Source: Virgibacillus natechei
GTDB taxonomy: Bacteria > Bacillota > Bacilli > Bacillales > Amphibacillaceae
Direction: 5' to 3'
Length of the DNA stretch: 64,000 nt
NCBI RefSeq assembly: GCF_026013645.1
Contig: NZ_CP110224.1
Coordinates: forward strand, 992,001 to 1,056,000
Shown: piece by piece, positions 17,554-25,683 of the stretch
Layout: each line of letters opens with the position of its first letter
Position numbering within the stretch: the first letter of the stretch is position 1
Position numbers and translations under genes: made by a program
Notes under the pieces: generated by a model
Seen by the model: only the letters and a program-made list of their open reading frames with translations
What the model was told of the DNA's origin: nothing
Databases searched by the model: none

Positions 17554-18993
17554 TTAGCTTATTCCAATCGATACAAATTTCTTTTCTAGAAATTCATCCA
17601 TTCCGTGATGTCCGCCTTCTTTGCCGTTTCCGGATTGCTTTATTCCGCCAAATGGTGCTTCCGCAACGGCAGGGAAGACGTCATTTATGCCAACAATGCC
17701 GAATTCTAATTTTTCGGAGGCGCGAATGGCCTGATTTGTGCTTTCTGTAAAAATATACGCAGCTAAACCATAATCTGTATCATTCGCTTTGTGTAAAACT
17801 TCTTCCTCATCCCGAAATGTTTGTATGGGTATAATCGGGCCGAATGTCTCCTCGTTCATAATCAGCATATCATCTGAAACATTGGTGAGAACAGAAGGGT
17901 TGTAGAAGCAGCCTTCCAAATTACCTTCCCATTCACCACCACCAACGACAACCTGTGCGCCTTTTTCGATAGCATCCTTAAGGTGTGATTGGACTTTTTC
18001 CAGAGCCTGTTGATTGATCAGTGGCCCAAGATCAACATCTTCTTCCAGACCAGAGCCAACTTTTAATTGGGAGACTTTTTCGGTAAGTAATGCTGTAAAT
18101 TGGTCGGCAATCGATTCATGCACATACAAACGGTTGGTACAAATACAGGTTTGCCCATTATTTCTGAATTTGCTAGCTAATACTAGATTGGTAGCCAGGT
18201 CGATATCTGCATCGTCAAAAACAATACTGGGTGCATGGCCACCAAGTTCAAGTGAAAGCTTCTTTACATGCTCGGCGCTTTCCCGCATTAAGTATTTTCC
18301 CACCGCAGTAGAACCTGTGAATGTCAATAATCGTACGTCTTTGTCTAAAAGCAGTGCATTTCCAATTGCTTGAGCATCACCAGTTACTAAATTAACAACA
18401 CCTTCAGGCATTCCAGCACGATCGAAAATCTTTATAATTTCAATTGCTGATAATGGTGTCTCAGGCGCGGGTTTTAATACTACCGTACATCCAGCCGCTA
18501 AAGCAGGGCCAATTTTTCGTGTGACCATGGAAGAGGGGAAATTCCAAGGTGTGATCGCACCGACAACTCCTACAGGTTGTGGAATAACAAGCATTCGTTT
18601 TGATTTAATGGAGGAGGGGATCCACTCCCCATAGCCTCTGCTAGCTTCTTCTGCGTACCATAATAAAAAGTTCGCAGCACCTTTCACTTCACCTATTGCT
18701 TCATTTAAAGGCTTTCCTTGTTCTAATGTTAAAATTTCTCCTAGTCGATCGGCTTCTTCTAACATAAGTTGAGATGCTTTGTATAAAACACGTGAACGCT
18801 GTCGGCCTGTCATGTCACTCCACACGGTAAATGCCTTAGAGGCAGCCTGAATTGCTATCTCCGTTTCTTGAGCTCCACCATATGCAACCTCCGTAATTGG
18901 TTCTAGTGTAGTAGGATTATATATGGTTTCTTTCTCCTGAACATCGATCCATTTACCACCAATAAAAATACTCTTTGTTTGTTTGTCAAACAT
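17554..18993 (-). CDS. GabD-type semialdehyde dehydrogenase, candidate glutarate semialdehyde dehydrogenase
   Basis: A 479-residue aldehyde dehydrogenase of the succinate/glutarate semialdehyde group. Visible are TPWNFPSSMVTRKIGPALAA (about residues 143-162), VVLKPAPETPLSA, the TFTGSTAVGKY loop, the glutamate in SLELGGHAPSIVF and the nucleophile in NNGQTCICTNRLYVH (about 278), the last being typical of GabD. The start at 18993 follows GGGAGGT by ten bases; the frame opens at 19017, but that ATG precedes the ribosome site. It lies 27 bases behind the acyl-CoA dehydrogenase in the same operon. Conversion of glutarate semialdehyde to glutarate, feeding the CoA-transferase, is inferred from the operon; succinate semialdehyde is the alternative substrate. 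Confidence 0.88.
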   Translation of the reverse strand: MFDKQTKSIFIGGKWIDVQEKETIYNPTTLEPITEVAYGGAQETEIAIQAASKAFTVWSDMTGRQRSRVLYKASQLMLEEADRLGEILTLEQGKPLNEAIGEVKGAANFLLWYAEEASRGYGEWIPSSIKSKRMLVIPQPVGVVGAITPWNFPSSMVTRKIGPALAAGCTVVLKPAPETPLSAIEIIKIFDRAGMPEGVVNLVTGDAQAIGNALLLDKDVRLLTFTGSTAVGKYLMRESAEHVKKLSLELGGHAPSIVFDDADIDLATNLVLASKFRNNGQTCICTNRLYVHESIADQFTALLTEKVSQLKVGSGLEEDVDLGPLINQQALEKVQSHLKDAIEKGAQVVVGGGEWEGNLEGCFYNPSVLTNVSDDMLIMNEETFGPIIPIQTFRDEEEVLHKANDTDYGLAAYIFTESTNQAIRASEKLEFGIVGINDVFPAVAEAPFGGIKQSGNGKEGGHHGMDEFLEKKFVSIGIS

Positions 18994-19020
18994 TACATCC
19001 GATACCTCCCAATGCATAAG

Positions 19021-20226
19021 TTATTTTACTGTTTCTGGATTTCCCCATGCTGGCAGCATTTTATTTAACTGCTTATCCTGGCGATATCCTAACACGTACT
19101 CTGCTTGCATAACTGTATGGATCTCACGAGTCCCTTCATAAATGACAGGTGCTTTGGAATTGCGCAAATACCTTTCAACTGGATACTCATCGGAATAGCC
19201 GTAGGCACCATGAACCTGAACAGCGTCATCAGCAGCTTTATTAGCAAAATCACATGCCTGCCATTTTGCCAGAGATGTTTCTCGAGTGTTTCGCTTCCCT
19301 TGATTTTTTAATTCACCTGCACGATAAACAAGCAAGCGGCTCATTTGTAGTCCTGCTTCCATGTTAGCAATCATTTGTTGTACCAACTGATGCTTCCCAA
19401 TTTCTTTACCAAATGTCTCGCGTTCATGACAATATTTCACACTGGCTTCCAGACATGCCATAATCTGTCCAACTGCACCTGCCGCAACCGTGAACCTTCC
19501 ATTATCAAGTGCTGCCATTGCAATTTTGAAACCTTCACCTTCTTCACCAAGCAGATTTTCTTTTGGTACCTTTACATGATCAAAGAAGATTTCGCCAGTA
19601 TTACCAGAACGAATGCCATGTTTTCCTTTGATAGCTTTTGAAGAAAACCCTTCCCATGTACGTTCGACAATAAATGCTGAAATCCCTTTATGTTTTTCCG
19701 ATTTGTCTTTCGTATAGGCAAAAACTAAAAAATGATCGGCTGTATCGCATAAGGAAATCCATGTTTTTTGGCCATTTAAAATATAGTAATCGCCTTCCTG
19801 AACGGCAGTTGATTGTAAGGCGGAAACATCGGATCCAGCTCCTGGCTCAGTCAGTCCGAATGCACCAAGTTTTTCTCCTTTTGCTTGTGGAGTGAGGTAC
19901 TTTTTCTTTTGTTCTTCGTTCCCCCATTGGAGCAATGTCATGCTGTTTAACCCAGTGTGAACAGATACCGCAGTTCGAAATGTGGTGTCTCCACGCTCTA
20001 ACTCTTCACAAACAATCGCGAGTGAATTATAATCCATTCCACTTCCGCCATATTCTTCGGGTATACAGACTCCCATTAATCCTAGGTCTGCAAGCTTCGG
20101 CAGGATAGATGGATCAAATCTTCCCTCGCGATCCCATTCAGCTATATATGGCATAATTTCCTTATCTGTAAAACTTCTCACGGTATCTCGCAATATTGCT
20201 TGTTCTTCAGTAGATTCAAAATTCAT
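19021..20226 (-). CDS. acyl-CoA dehydrogenase, candidate glutaryl-CoA dehydrogenase
   Basis: A 401-residue FAD enzyme of the acyl-CoA dehydrogenase family. It has the IPEEYGGSGMDYNSLAIV block (about residues 55-72), FAD-contact GLTEPGAGSDVSALQS and TWISLCDTADHFLVF segments, RETFGKEIGKHQLVQQ, QVHGAYGYSDEYPVERYLR and the catalytic-glutamate region IYEGTREIHTVMQAEYVLG. Start ATG 20226 is preferred since AGGGAG lies eight bases upstream and abuts the ATG at 20235. It follows the CoA-transferase by 24 bases. Dehydrogenation and decarboxylation of glutaryl-CoA to crotonyl-CoA would complete the proposed lysine route; this substrate is inferred from the neighbours, and a short-chain acyl-CoA dehydrogenase is the alternative. 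Confidence 0.85.
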   Translation of the reverse strand: MNFESTEEQAILRDTVRSFTDKEIMPYIAEWDREGRFDPSILPKLADLGLMGVCIPEEYGGSGMDYNSLAIVCEELERGDTTFRTAVSVHTGLNSMTLLQWGNEEQKKKYLTPQAKGEKLGAFGLTEPGAGSDVSALQSTAVQEGDYYILNGQKTWISLCDTADHFLVFAYTKDKSEKHKGISAFIVERTWEGFSSKAIKGKHGIRSGNTGEIFFDHVKVPKENLLGEEGEGFKIAMAALDNGRFTVAAGAVGQIMACLEASVKYCHERETFGKEIGKHQLVQQMIANMEAGLQMSRLLVYRAGELKNQGKRNTRETSLAKWQACDFANKAADDAVQVHGAYGYSDEYPVERYLRNSKAPVIYEGTREIHTVMQAEYVLGYRQDKQLNKMLPAWGNPETVK

Positions 20227-20250
20227 TCTAGTCATCTCCCTAAATTTAAT

Positions 20251-21402
20251 TTATTTTACAATCCCTAAACGGCTGAATATATCTTCATTATGCTCTCCTG
20301 CATTTGGTGGGTGATGGTTCATCGATACTGGTGTTCGTGATAACTTTAATGGACTTCCTATCATATTAATTGCACCAGCAGTAGGGTGTTGATAATGAAT
20401 AAACATATTTCTCGCTTTTAATTGTGGATCCTTTGCCACTTCTTCAATCGTATGAATGGGTCCACATGGTATGTTATTTTCCTGGCATTTTCCCTGCCAG
20501 TAGGCTGTTGTTTTCGTTGAAAAAATATCTTGTAGTAACGGGACTAAATCCGCTCGATGCTGTACCCTGTCTGGATTTGATTGAAATCTTTTATCTGTAC
20601 TTAATTCCGTTTTTTCTAAAACAGTACACAATGCCTTGAACTGATTGTCGTTACCTACTGCAATGACCATTTCCCCATCTAACGTTTTGAAGGTTTGGTA
20701 CGGGACAATATTGGCGTGATGATTACCAAGTGCTGTAGGTGTTTTTCCTGACATTAAATAATTACTGCCGATATTCACAAGGGAACTTACTGCAGAATCA
20801 TACAACGAAAGATCTAACTTTTGACCTTTACCGGATATAGTACGTTCCAGTAAAGCACTTTGAATGCCAATACAGGCATATAACCCTGTTAGAATATCCG
20901 TAATGGCTACCCCTAGTTTTTGTGGACCTGAATCTTCATCGCCTGTTATACTCATTAATCCACTCATTGCTTGAATAATAAAATCATAGCCTGGCATGTC
21001 CTTATAGGGACCTGTTTCTCCAAACCCCGTAATGGAGCAATCTACAATTCCAGGATTAATTTGAGCAAGTGTCTCGTAATCCAGTCCAAACCGTTCCATG
21101 GTGCCAGACTTGAAATTATTAACGATGACATCGCTTTCGGTGACGAGTTTCTTAATGATTTCTATTCCTTCATCTGTCTTTAAATCAACCGTAATACTCT
21201 TTTTATTACGGTTAGCAGATAGGTAATAGGCACTTACATCGTTTTGAAAGGGTGGCCCCCATCTACGTGTCTCATCACTTCCGCCGGGAGCTTCAACTTT
21301 AATTATTTCTGCCCCCAGGTCACCTAGAATCATGGTACAGTATGGACCCGCAAGAACACGCGATAAATCTAGCACTCTAATATTCCCCAGTGCACCATTC
21401 AT
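20251..21402 (-). CDS. CaiB/BaiF (class III) CoA-transferase, candidate for glutarate activation
   Basis: A 383-residue class III CoA-transferase, an interlocked dimer that moves CoA between carboxylic acids through aspartyl-CoA intermediates. The family start RVLDLSRVLAGPYCTMILGD is nearly complete, followed by EIIKVEAPGGSDETRRWGPP, SANRNKKSITVDLKT, VDCSITGFGETGPYKDMPGYD (the last split as two motifs in the family) and the catalytic-aspartate region GVAITDILTGLYAC. Human SUGCT, which activates glutarate, belongs to this family. AAGGAG precedes ATG 21402. It is the first gene of the minus-strand operon and sits behind a sigma-A promoter and a leader with a terminator. The glutarate role is inferred from the acyl-CoA and semialdehyde dehydrogenases downstream. 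Confidence 0.86.
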   Translation of the reverse strand: MNGALGNIRVLDLSRVLAGPYCTMILGDLGAEIIKVEAPGGSDETRRWGPPFQNDVSAYYLSANRNKKSITVDLKTDEGIEIIKKLVTESDVIVNNFKSGTMERFGLDYETLAQINPGIVDCSITGFGETGPYKDMPGYDFIIQAMSGLMSITGDEDSGPQKLGVAITDILTGLYACIGIQSALLERTISGKGQKLDLSLYDSAVSSLVNIGSNYLMSGKTPTALGNHHANIVPYQTFKTLDGEMVIAVGNDNQFKALCTVLEKTELSTDKRFQSNPDRVQHRADLVPLLQDIFSTKTTAYWQGKCQENNIPCGPIHTIEEVAKDPQLKARNMFIHYQHPTAGAINMIGSPLKLSRTPVSMNHHPPNAGEHNEDIFSRLGIVK

Positions 21403-21425
21403 TATGTCACTCCTTCCATGTAGAT

Positions 21426-21488
21426 ACTAAAAAAAGCCAATTCAAATTGATTACAGTACTTCTGCAATTCAACTATGAACTGGCTTTT
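21426..21488 (-). terminator. intrinsic terminator inside the 5' leader of the CoA-transferase operon
   Basis: On the minus strand AAAAGCCAGTTC pairs with GAATTGGCTTTT (one mismatch) across a loop of about 33 bases and runs into seven T residues. It ends about 25 bases before the CoA-transferase start, between promoter and gene, so it is an attenuator candidate. Confidence 0.75.
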
Positions 21489-21603
21489 ATCTGTTGGAAC
21501 GACTCCAGAATTAGAACCGTGAACAGATTAGGCAGCATTATAATTTTTTAAGCGATCATGTGTGATAAACGTGGATGCGTTTTAAACATGATTCATTATT
21601 TTC

Positions 21604-21632
21604 ATTATACATTATTCTGAATAAAGTGTAAA
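21604..21632 (-). promoter_or_regulatory. sigma-A promoter of the glutaryl-CoA operon
   Basis: On the minus strand TTTACA (21632-21627), a 17-base spacer and a perfect TATAAT (21609-21604). Transcription would begin near 21597 and give a leader of about 195 bases before the CoA-transferase ATG. Confidence 0.8.
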
Positions 21633-21656
21633 TGTTTTGTGAAAAAATAGAATCTT

Positions 21657-22010
21657 CTACACTCGAGTCGTGAAGGATGCAGTGATGGTTTCGGATAAAT
21701 CAATATTTTTCTTTAATTCTTCAAGTAATTGATTCATTTCGTCGTTATGATTAACCTGATTTTTAACATCCTCATAATGAGACTTGTTGCGATAAATACT
21801 TTGTCCGAAGAAAATTTGTTCATTGTTGTTGACACTTATAAGACTATGTAGACCATTGCAACCATGGTGTCCGTCTAAATTATCGACATGATAAATTGTT
21901 TTTTCTAAAGTACCATTTAGTAAGTGAATTTCATTAATCCTATCCCTAATATCAAGAAATATTTCTACATTCTCTTTCTTAACCCGGTATAAGTGAATAA
22001 CTGTATACAT
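21657..22010 (-). CDS. DUF1428-like / dimeric alpha-beta barrel protein
   Basis: A 117-residue protein beginning MYTVIHLYRVKKENVEIFL, a beta strand followed by a helix, with a second strand region NEQIFFGQSIYRNKSHYEDV and a C-terminal helix DEMNQLLEELKKN before ETITASFTTRV. This layout matches the ferredoxin-like dimeric alpha-beta barrel of DUF1428 and antibiotic-biosynthesis-monooxygenase-type proteins, and the IYRNKSHYEDVKNQV stretch resembles the DUF1428 core. No catalytic residues can be named. It is preceded by a GGGGGTG-type ribosome site and ends just before the promoter of the CoA-transferase operon on the same strand. The function is unknown. Confidence 0.6.
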   Translation of the reverse strand: MYTVIHLYRVKKENVEIFLDIRDRINEIHLLNGTLEKTIYHVDNLDGHHGCNGLHSLISVNNNEQIFFGQSIYRNKSHYEDVKNQVNHNDEMNQLLEELKKNIDLSETITASFTTRV

Positions 22011-22115
22011 TTCACGTCACCCCCACTATGCTTTCTCTAAAAGTAGTTCGATATAAAAGAGAAAATTCCTTTAAATTATCTAAGAAACTTGTAAGAAGGT
22101 GGTTTAGAAAAAAAT

Positions 22116-22151
22116 AAAAATGCTCGTGCACGGAAGGCATGAGCATTTTTA
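22116..22151. terminator. bidirectional hairpin terminator downstream of mreBH
   Basis: AAAATGCTCGTGC and GCATGAGCATTTT form a stem with one mismatch and a seven-base loop; T runs exist on both strands, the longer on the minus strand, about 70 bases after mreBH. Confidence 0.75.
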
Positions 22152-22222
22152 AGTAGTTTGAGGATTGGTCGACGACACTAGTACGTCCTGTACATCGTCA
22201 CCCCGTACGGATGAGTTTTCCT

Positions 22223-23236
22223 TTATTTTGCAGCTTTTTGCAGTTTTTCAATCATTTTTAAGGCACGACCCGTCCCAATAGCAACAGATTCAAGTGGGGT
22301 TGGAGCAAGGTGTACAGGGACGAATATTTCATTTGCTAGCCATTCCTGCATACCTGCTAAGAGAGAGCCACCACCAGTTAGAACAATTCCGTGATCGACA
22401 ATATCACCACTTAATTCGGGTGGGCAACTTTCTAATGTAGAACGAACTGTTTCTAAAATATGCTCCAGTGATTCCTTCAAAGCATAATATATCTCGGTAG
22501 AAGTTATGGTAATCGTTTTTGGTAACCCAGTAACCATATCTCGTCCTCGTATTTCCATTGTTTCTTCTTTGTGATTCTTGTGTGCATAGCCGATTTCCAT
22601 CTTAATATTCTCAGCCGTACGTTCACCAATTAGTATATTATAGTTTTTGCGGATATGTTGGATAATTTCCTCGTCCATTTTGTCGCCACCTGTGCGAACA
22701 GAGTTACATGATACAACGCCACCAAATGAAATAATACCTACTTCAGAAGACCCCCCGCCAATATCGACAATAACATTTGCGGTAGGTTCATCCACAGGAA
22801 GATCAGCACCAATTGCTGCTGCGACAGGTTCTTCTATTAAATGAACCTGTTTAGCGCCGTAACTTGTTACAGCATTATGAATGGCTCGTCTTTCTACGGA
22901 GGTACTTCCCGAAGGCGTACAAACAACAACAGTCGGCTTGCGCATGGACGAGCCAACTTTCTTGCTTACTTTTTTCAAAAATTCCTTCAGCATTTGTGCG
23001 GTTACATCGTAATCAGCTATAACGCCGTCTCTTAAGGGGCGTATCGGGACAATGTTCTGTGGTGTTTTTCCGACCATTTCTTTAGCTTCCGTGCCAACGG
23101 CTACTACTTGTTTTGTATTGATATTAATGGCCACTACAGATGGCTCATTTAAGACAATTCCTTTTGTTTTTGAATAGATAAGAATATTAGCTGTACCTAA
23201 ATCAATCCCCAGTTCAGCGTTAGATAACATAGACAT
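22223..23236 (-). CDS. mreBH: MreB-like actin homologue MreBH
   Basis: A 337-residue bacterial actin that forms membrane-bound filaments guiding lateral cell-wall synthesis; in B. subtilis MreBH helps position the hydrolase LytE. Visible nucleotide-binding motifs are [14 protein letters not shown] (phosphate 1, about residues 9-22), [17 protein letters not shown] (phosphate 2) and [17 protein letters not shown] (adenosine). [16 protein letters not shown] and [20 protein letters not shown] are typical of the family. The solitary location, without mreC or mreD, and closeness to B. subtilis MreBH over the whole length favour MreBH over MreB or Mbl. Start ATG 23236 follows TTGGAGGA by seven bases; the TTG at 23251 overlaps that ribosome site. 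Confidence 0.9.
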   Translation of the reverse strand: MSMLSNAELGIDLGTANILIYSKTKGIVLNEPSVVAININTKQVVAVGTEAKEMVGKTPQNIVPIRPLRDGVIADYDVTAQMLKEFLKKVSKKVGSSMRKPTVVVCTPSGSTSVERRAIHNAVTSYGAKQVHLIEEPVAAAIGADLPVDEPTANVIVDIGGGSSEVGIISFGGVVSCNSVRTGGDKMDEEIIQHIRKNYNILIGERTAENIKMEIGYAHKNHKEETMEIRGRDMVTGLPKTITITSTEIYYALKESLEHILETVRSTLESCPPELSGDIVDHGIVLTGGGSLLAGMQEWLANEIFVPVHLAPTPLESVAIGTGRALKMIEKLQKAAK

Positions 23237-23673
23237 GTTGTGATCCTCCAATGATGACAGTTTACTTACATATAAATTCTATCATATTTCATGATTTATG
23301 GGGGTGTGTGCATACGTTACACTTTTTGGTAATAAGCGCACTTCTCCCTATACGACCTTCATTTAAAATAAAGCATGTAACGGGCGATATCAAGTAACAA
23401 TTCAATGACAGTTTTGGAATTCTTGTAATAAAACAAGGTAGTTAGAAAGGGTGTCAATGGTAATTCTATTGTAATTTTTACCAGTACGTTAATTTTTTTC
23501 CTATACACTTGAATTCAGTTCGTTTCATATCTTTGAAAATAAAAGGTTTTTGAGTCGTAGAAATGGAAGAAAACCCCTCTATATATACCTTGGAAAAGAC
23601 TGCCACAATTATTACAAAAAACTCGTGCTATGATGATTTTGCAAAACAAAACAAAAGGAGAGTGTGCAAAGAA
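23237..23673. other. divergent intergenic region, no gene seen
   Basis: AT-rich region of about 440 bases between mreBH and the CAP-protein gene. A frame open to 23563 extends the CAP gene upstream but lacks a ribosome site. It must hold both promoters; I cannot assign either with confidence. Confidence 0.6.
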
Positions 23674-24741
23674 ATGTTTAAAAAATTAAGCATAGCTACG
23701 GCATTATCAACCGCATTATTAGTAAGCGGAGCTTTTCAGACTTCTGTTGACGCATCAGAAAGTGCCGATAAGTCACAAGTTCTATCATATAACGTCTATT
23801 ATTCTGTGAATGGGAATTGGAATTCATTTTCAGAAGGTAATATAACTGGATTTTTAACTGGTATTTTTAATAAATTCCAATTAAACGAAAATACAGTTCA
23901 ACAGAATGATGAAGCAAAACAAGAAGATTCAGAGCCAAAAGAGGAACAACCGGCTAAGGAAGAAGAATCAGAACCAAAAGAGGAACAACCGGCTAAGGAA
24001 GAAGAATCAGAACCAAAAGAGGAACAACCGGCTAAGGAAGAAGAATCAGAACCAAAAGAAGAACAACCGGCTAAGGAAGAAGAATCAGAACCAAAAGAAG
24101 AACAACCAGCTAAGGAAGAAGGTTCAGAACCAAAAGAAGAGCAACCAGCTAAGGAAGAAGGTTCAGAACCAAAAGAAGAGCAACCAGCTAAGGAAGAAGA
24201 TTCAGAGCCAAAAGAAGAACAACCGGCTAAGGAAGAATCAGAACAAACAGAGGAGCAATCCGATCAAAATGAAGCACCAGTAGAACAACCGGAAGCTCCA
24301 GCACCACAGCAACCATCTAATAACCAGGAACAGCAAAACCAAAATCAAGAGCAATCTCAACAATTAAATCAATTTGAACAAGAAGTGGTAGATTTAACAA
24401 ACCAGGAACGTGCAAATCATGGTCTAAGCGCACTTGAAATTGATGAAGAATTAAGTAACGTAGCTCGCGATAAATCAGCCGATATGGCAGATAGCAATTA
24501 TTTTTCACACGATAGTCCAACACATGGTTCACCGTTTGATATGATGGATAGCTATGGAGTAGATTACCGCACTGCTGGTGAGAACATCGCCAAAGGCCAA
24601 CAAACTCCAGCTGAAGTTGTAGATGGATGGATGAATAGTGATGGGCACCGTGCCAATATCTTAAGTGAGGACTTTACGCATATTGGAGTAGGGTATGTAG
24701 AACAAGGTAATCACTGGACACAGCAATTTATAGGCAAATAA
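23674..24741 (+). CDS. secreted CAP/SCP domain protein (YkwD-like) with acidic repeat linker
   Basis: A 355-residue exported protein. The signal peptide (MFKKLSIATALSTALLVSGA, about residues 1-27) is followed by about 55 residues of mature N terminus, then eight tandem 13-residue repeats of SEPKEEQPAKEE type, a Gln/Pro-rich spacer (QQPSNNQEQQNQNQ) and a C-terminal CAP domain of about 125 residues. The CAP domain has LTNQERANHGLSAL, the histidine in YFSHDSPTHGSPF, AGENIAKGQQTPAEVVDGWMNSDGHRAN (two family signatures) and GVGYVEQGNHWTQQFIG, as in YkwD and the spore-coat related family. Start ATG 23674 has AAAGGAG upstream. It probably acts at the cell wall; the CAP role in Bacilli is not well defined. 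Confidence 0.9.
   Translation: MFKKLSIATALSTALLVSGAFQTSVDASESADKSQVLSYNVYYSVNGNWNSFSEGNITGFLTGIFNKFQLNENTVQQNDEAKQEDSEPKEEQPAKEEESEPKEEQPAKEEESEPKEEQPAKEEESEPKEEQPAKEEESEPKEEQPAKEEGSEPKEEQPAKEEGSEPKEEQPAKEEDSEPKEEQPAKEESEQTEEQSDQNEAPVEQPEAPAPQQPSNNQEQQNQNQEQSQQLNQFEQEVVDLTNQERANHGLSALEIDEELSNVARDKSADMADSNYFSHDSPTHGSPFDMMDSYGVDYRTAGENIAKGQQTPAEVVDGWMNSDGHRANILSEDFTHIGVGYVEQGNHWTQQFIGK
23923..24234 (+). repeat. eight tandem 39-bp repeats inside the CAP-protein gene
   Basis: Eight in-frame 39-base units, nearly identical, each coding 13 residues of the type E-(E/D/G)-S-E-P-K-E-E-Q-P-A-K-E. Third-position changes group neighbouring units, which suggests recent local duplication. Confidence 0.95.
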
Positions 24742-24753
24742 ACGATAGATTTA

Positions 24754-24787
24754 GGAGAGGCTAATTTTAAAATTAGTCTCTTCTTTT
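24754..24787 (+). terminator. terminator after the CAP-protein gene
   Basis: GAGAGGCTAATTTT and AAAATTAGTCTC form a nearly perfect palindrome with a bulged G, followed by TTCTTTT. Confidence 0.75.
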
Positions 24788-24862
24788 ACTTTATATATTC
24801 AAAATAGTAAGTGAAGGTGCTATACTAAATAATCATCAAATTAGAAAGTGTGGCTATGTATC

Positions 24863-25210
24863 TATGTCATCCATGAACAACAGTAAACACATATATAATA
24901 GTTTCTTGTACGATCCTATTTCTCTTGATTTCTATATTATCAATCTGGAACAATCTGGATTTAATAGATCAATGGATTCATTCATTGCTAACGGATAATA
25001 CGCCAACATTTGTTTTTACACTAATGGAAGGTGTAACAAAAATTGGTGCTTCGGAAATTATTTTAATAGCAACCTTTATTATATCTATTCTATTATTAAT
25101 GAAAAAAATGTGGATACATATATTTTAGCAGCAGTCTTGATTTCAATTGCTTGGTTTAATTTCTGTTTAGTTGCTTTTCGATATCTGTTTAAGACCAGAG
25201 TTTCCCTATA
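24863..25210 (+). pseudogene. decayed PAP2-family phosphatase fragment
   Basis: Two adjoining frames together give a piece of a membrane PAP2 phosphatase. The first gives DQWIHSLLTDNTPTFVFTLM, then EGVTKIGASEIILIATFIIS and a lysine-rich KKMWIHIF. After a stop, another frame continues with LAAVLISIAWFN and LVAFRYLFKTRVSL. In intact family members this region runs into the K-x6-RP catalytic motif, which is missing here, as is the PSGH histidine region. The N-terminal start is also in another frame. It lies between the CAP-protein terminator and the mgtE riboswitch. The family call rests on the helix pattern and is moderate. Confidence 0.5.
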
Positions 25211-25223
25211 GTAATTGTCAAGG

Positions 25224-25252
25224 TTGACATATAGGGAGGATTCATGTAAATT
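25224..25252 (+). promoter_or_regulatory. possible promoter of the M-box/mgtE transcript
   Basis: A perfect TTGACA (25224-25229) lies 17 bases from a poor -10 (TAAATT, 25247-25252), about 20 bases before the conserved M-box begins. Position is right, the -10 is weak. Confidence 0.45.
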
Positions 25253-25264
25253 CTTCCTTGTAAA

Positions 25265-25425
25265 TTGAATACTTCGTTAGGTGAGGCTCCTGTGCTGGAG
25301 ATAAGCTACTGCCCAAAAATGTCCAAAGACGCCAATGGGTCAACAGGAACCATCGAAATAAGGTGGTTTTTAATGTAGCTGGAATATCGTTCCTATGCCG
25401 TACAGTGCTAAAGCTCTACGAATGG
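25265..25425 (+). promoter_or_regulatory. M-box (ykoK) Mg2+ riboswitch
   Basis: The leader carries the conserved M-box blocks in order: CTTCGTTAGGTGAGGCTCCT, GGAGATAAGCTACTGCCCAA, AAATGTCCAAAGACGCCAAT, GGGTCAACAGGAACCATCGA, AATAAGGTGG, TTTTTAATGTAGCTGG, CCTATGCCGTACAGTGCTAA and AGCTCTACG. The aptamer folds around Mg2+ and, when occupied, favours the terminator downstream, lowering expression of the Mg2+ transporter gene mgtE. Confidence 0.97.
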
Positions 25426-25456
25426 AGAATGTTAATAATAGTAGTTTATTTGCTGA

Positions 25457-25487
25457 GACATCTTCCATTCGAGGAAGGTGTTTTTTT
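25457..25487 (+). terminator. M-box expression-platform terminator
   Basis: ACATCTTCC pairs with GGAAGGTGT around ATTCGA and is followed by seven T residues, about 35 bases after the aptamer and 197 bases before the mgtE start. Confidence 0.9.
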
Positions 25488-25683
25488 GATGCATAGGAAA
25501 CCAATATGGAGCCAAAAAATGTGAGGTGAAGTGGAATGGAAGCCAATTATGATCGTAAATGAAATGTAAAGCATCAGACGTTAGCCAGAAAAAAGAATAA
25601 CATAATAGAAGTCCATTCCGATTCTCAGGCATGGGATTTTGAACCAAGATATTAATGGACTCCTAGTAGAAGGAGGAATTATT

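Noticed and set aside
21403..21597. Lysine (L-box) riboswitch or T-box before the CoA-transferase gene
   Set aside because: The conserved L-box core and the T-box AGGGTGGNACCGCG sequence are absent, so only an unclassified leader is reported.
23906..24283. Lysine/Gln/Asn-rich frame parallel to the CAP-protein repeats
   Set aside because: It is the shifted reading of the 39-bp repeats; the other frame has a signal peptide and CAP domain.
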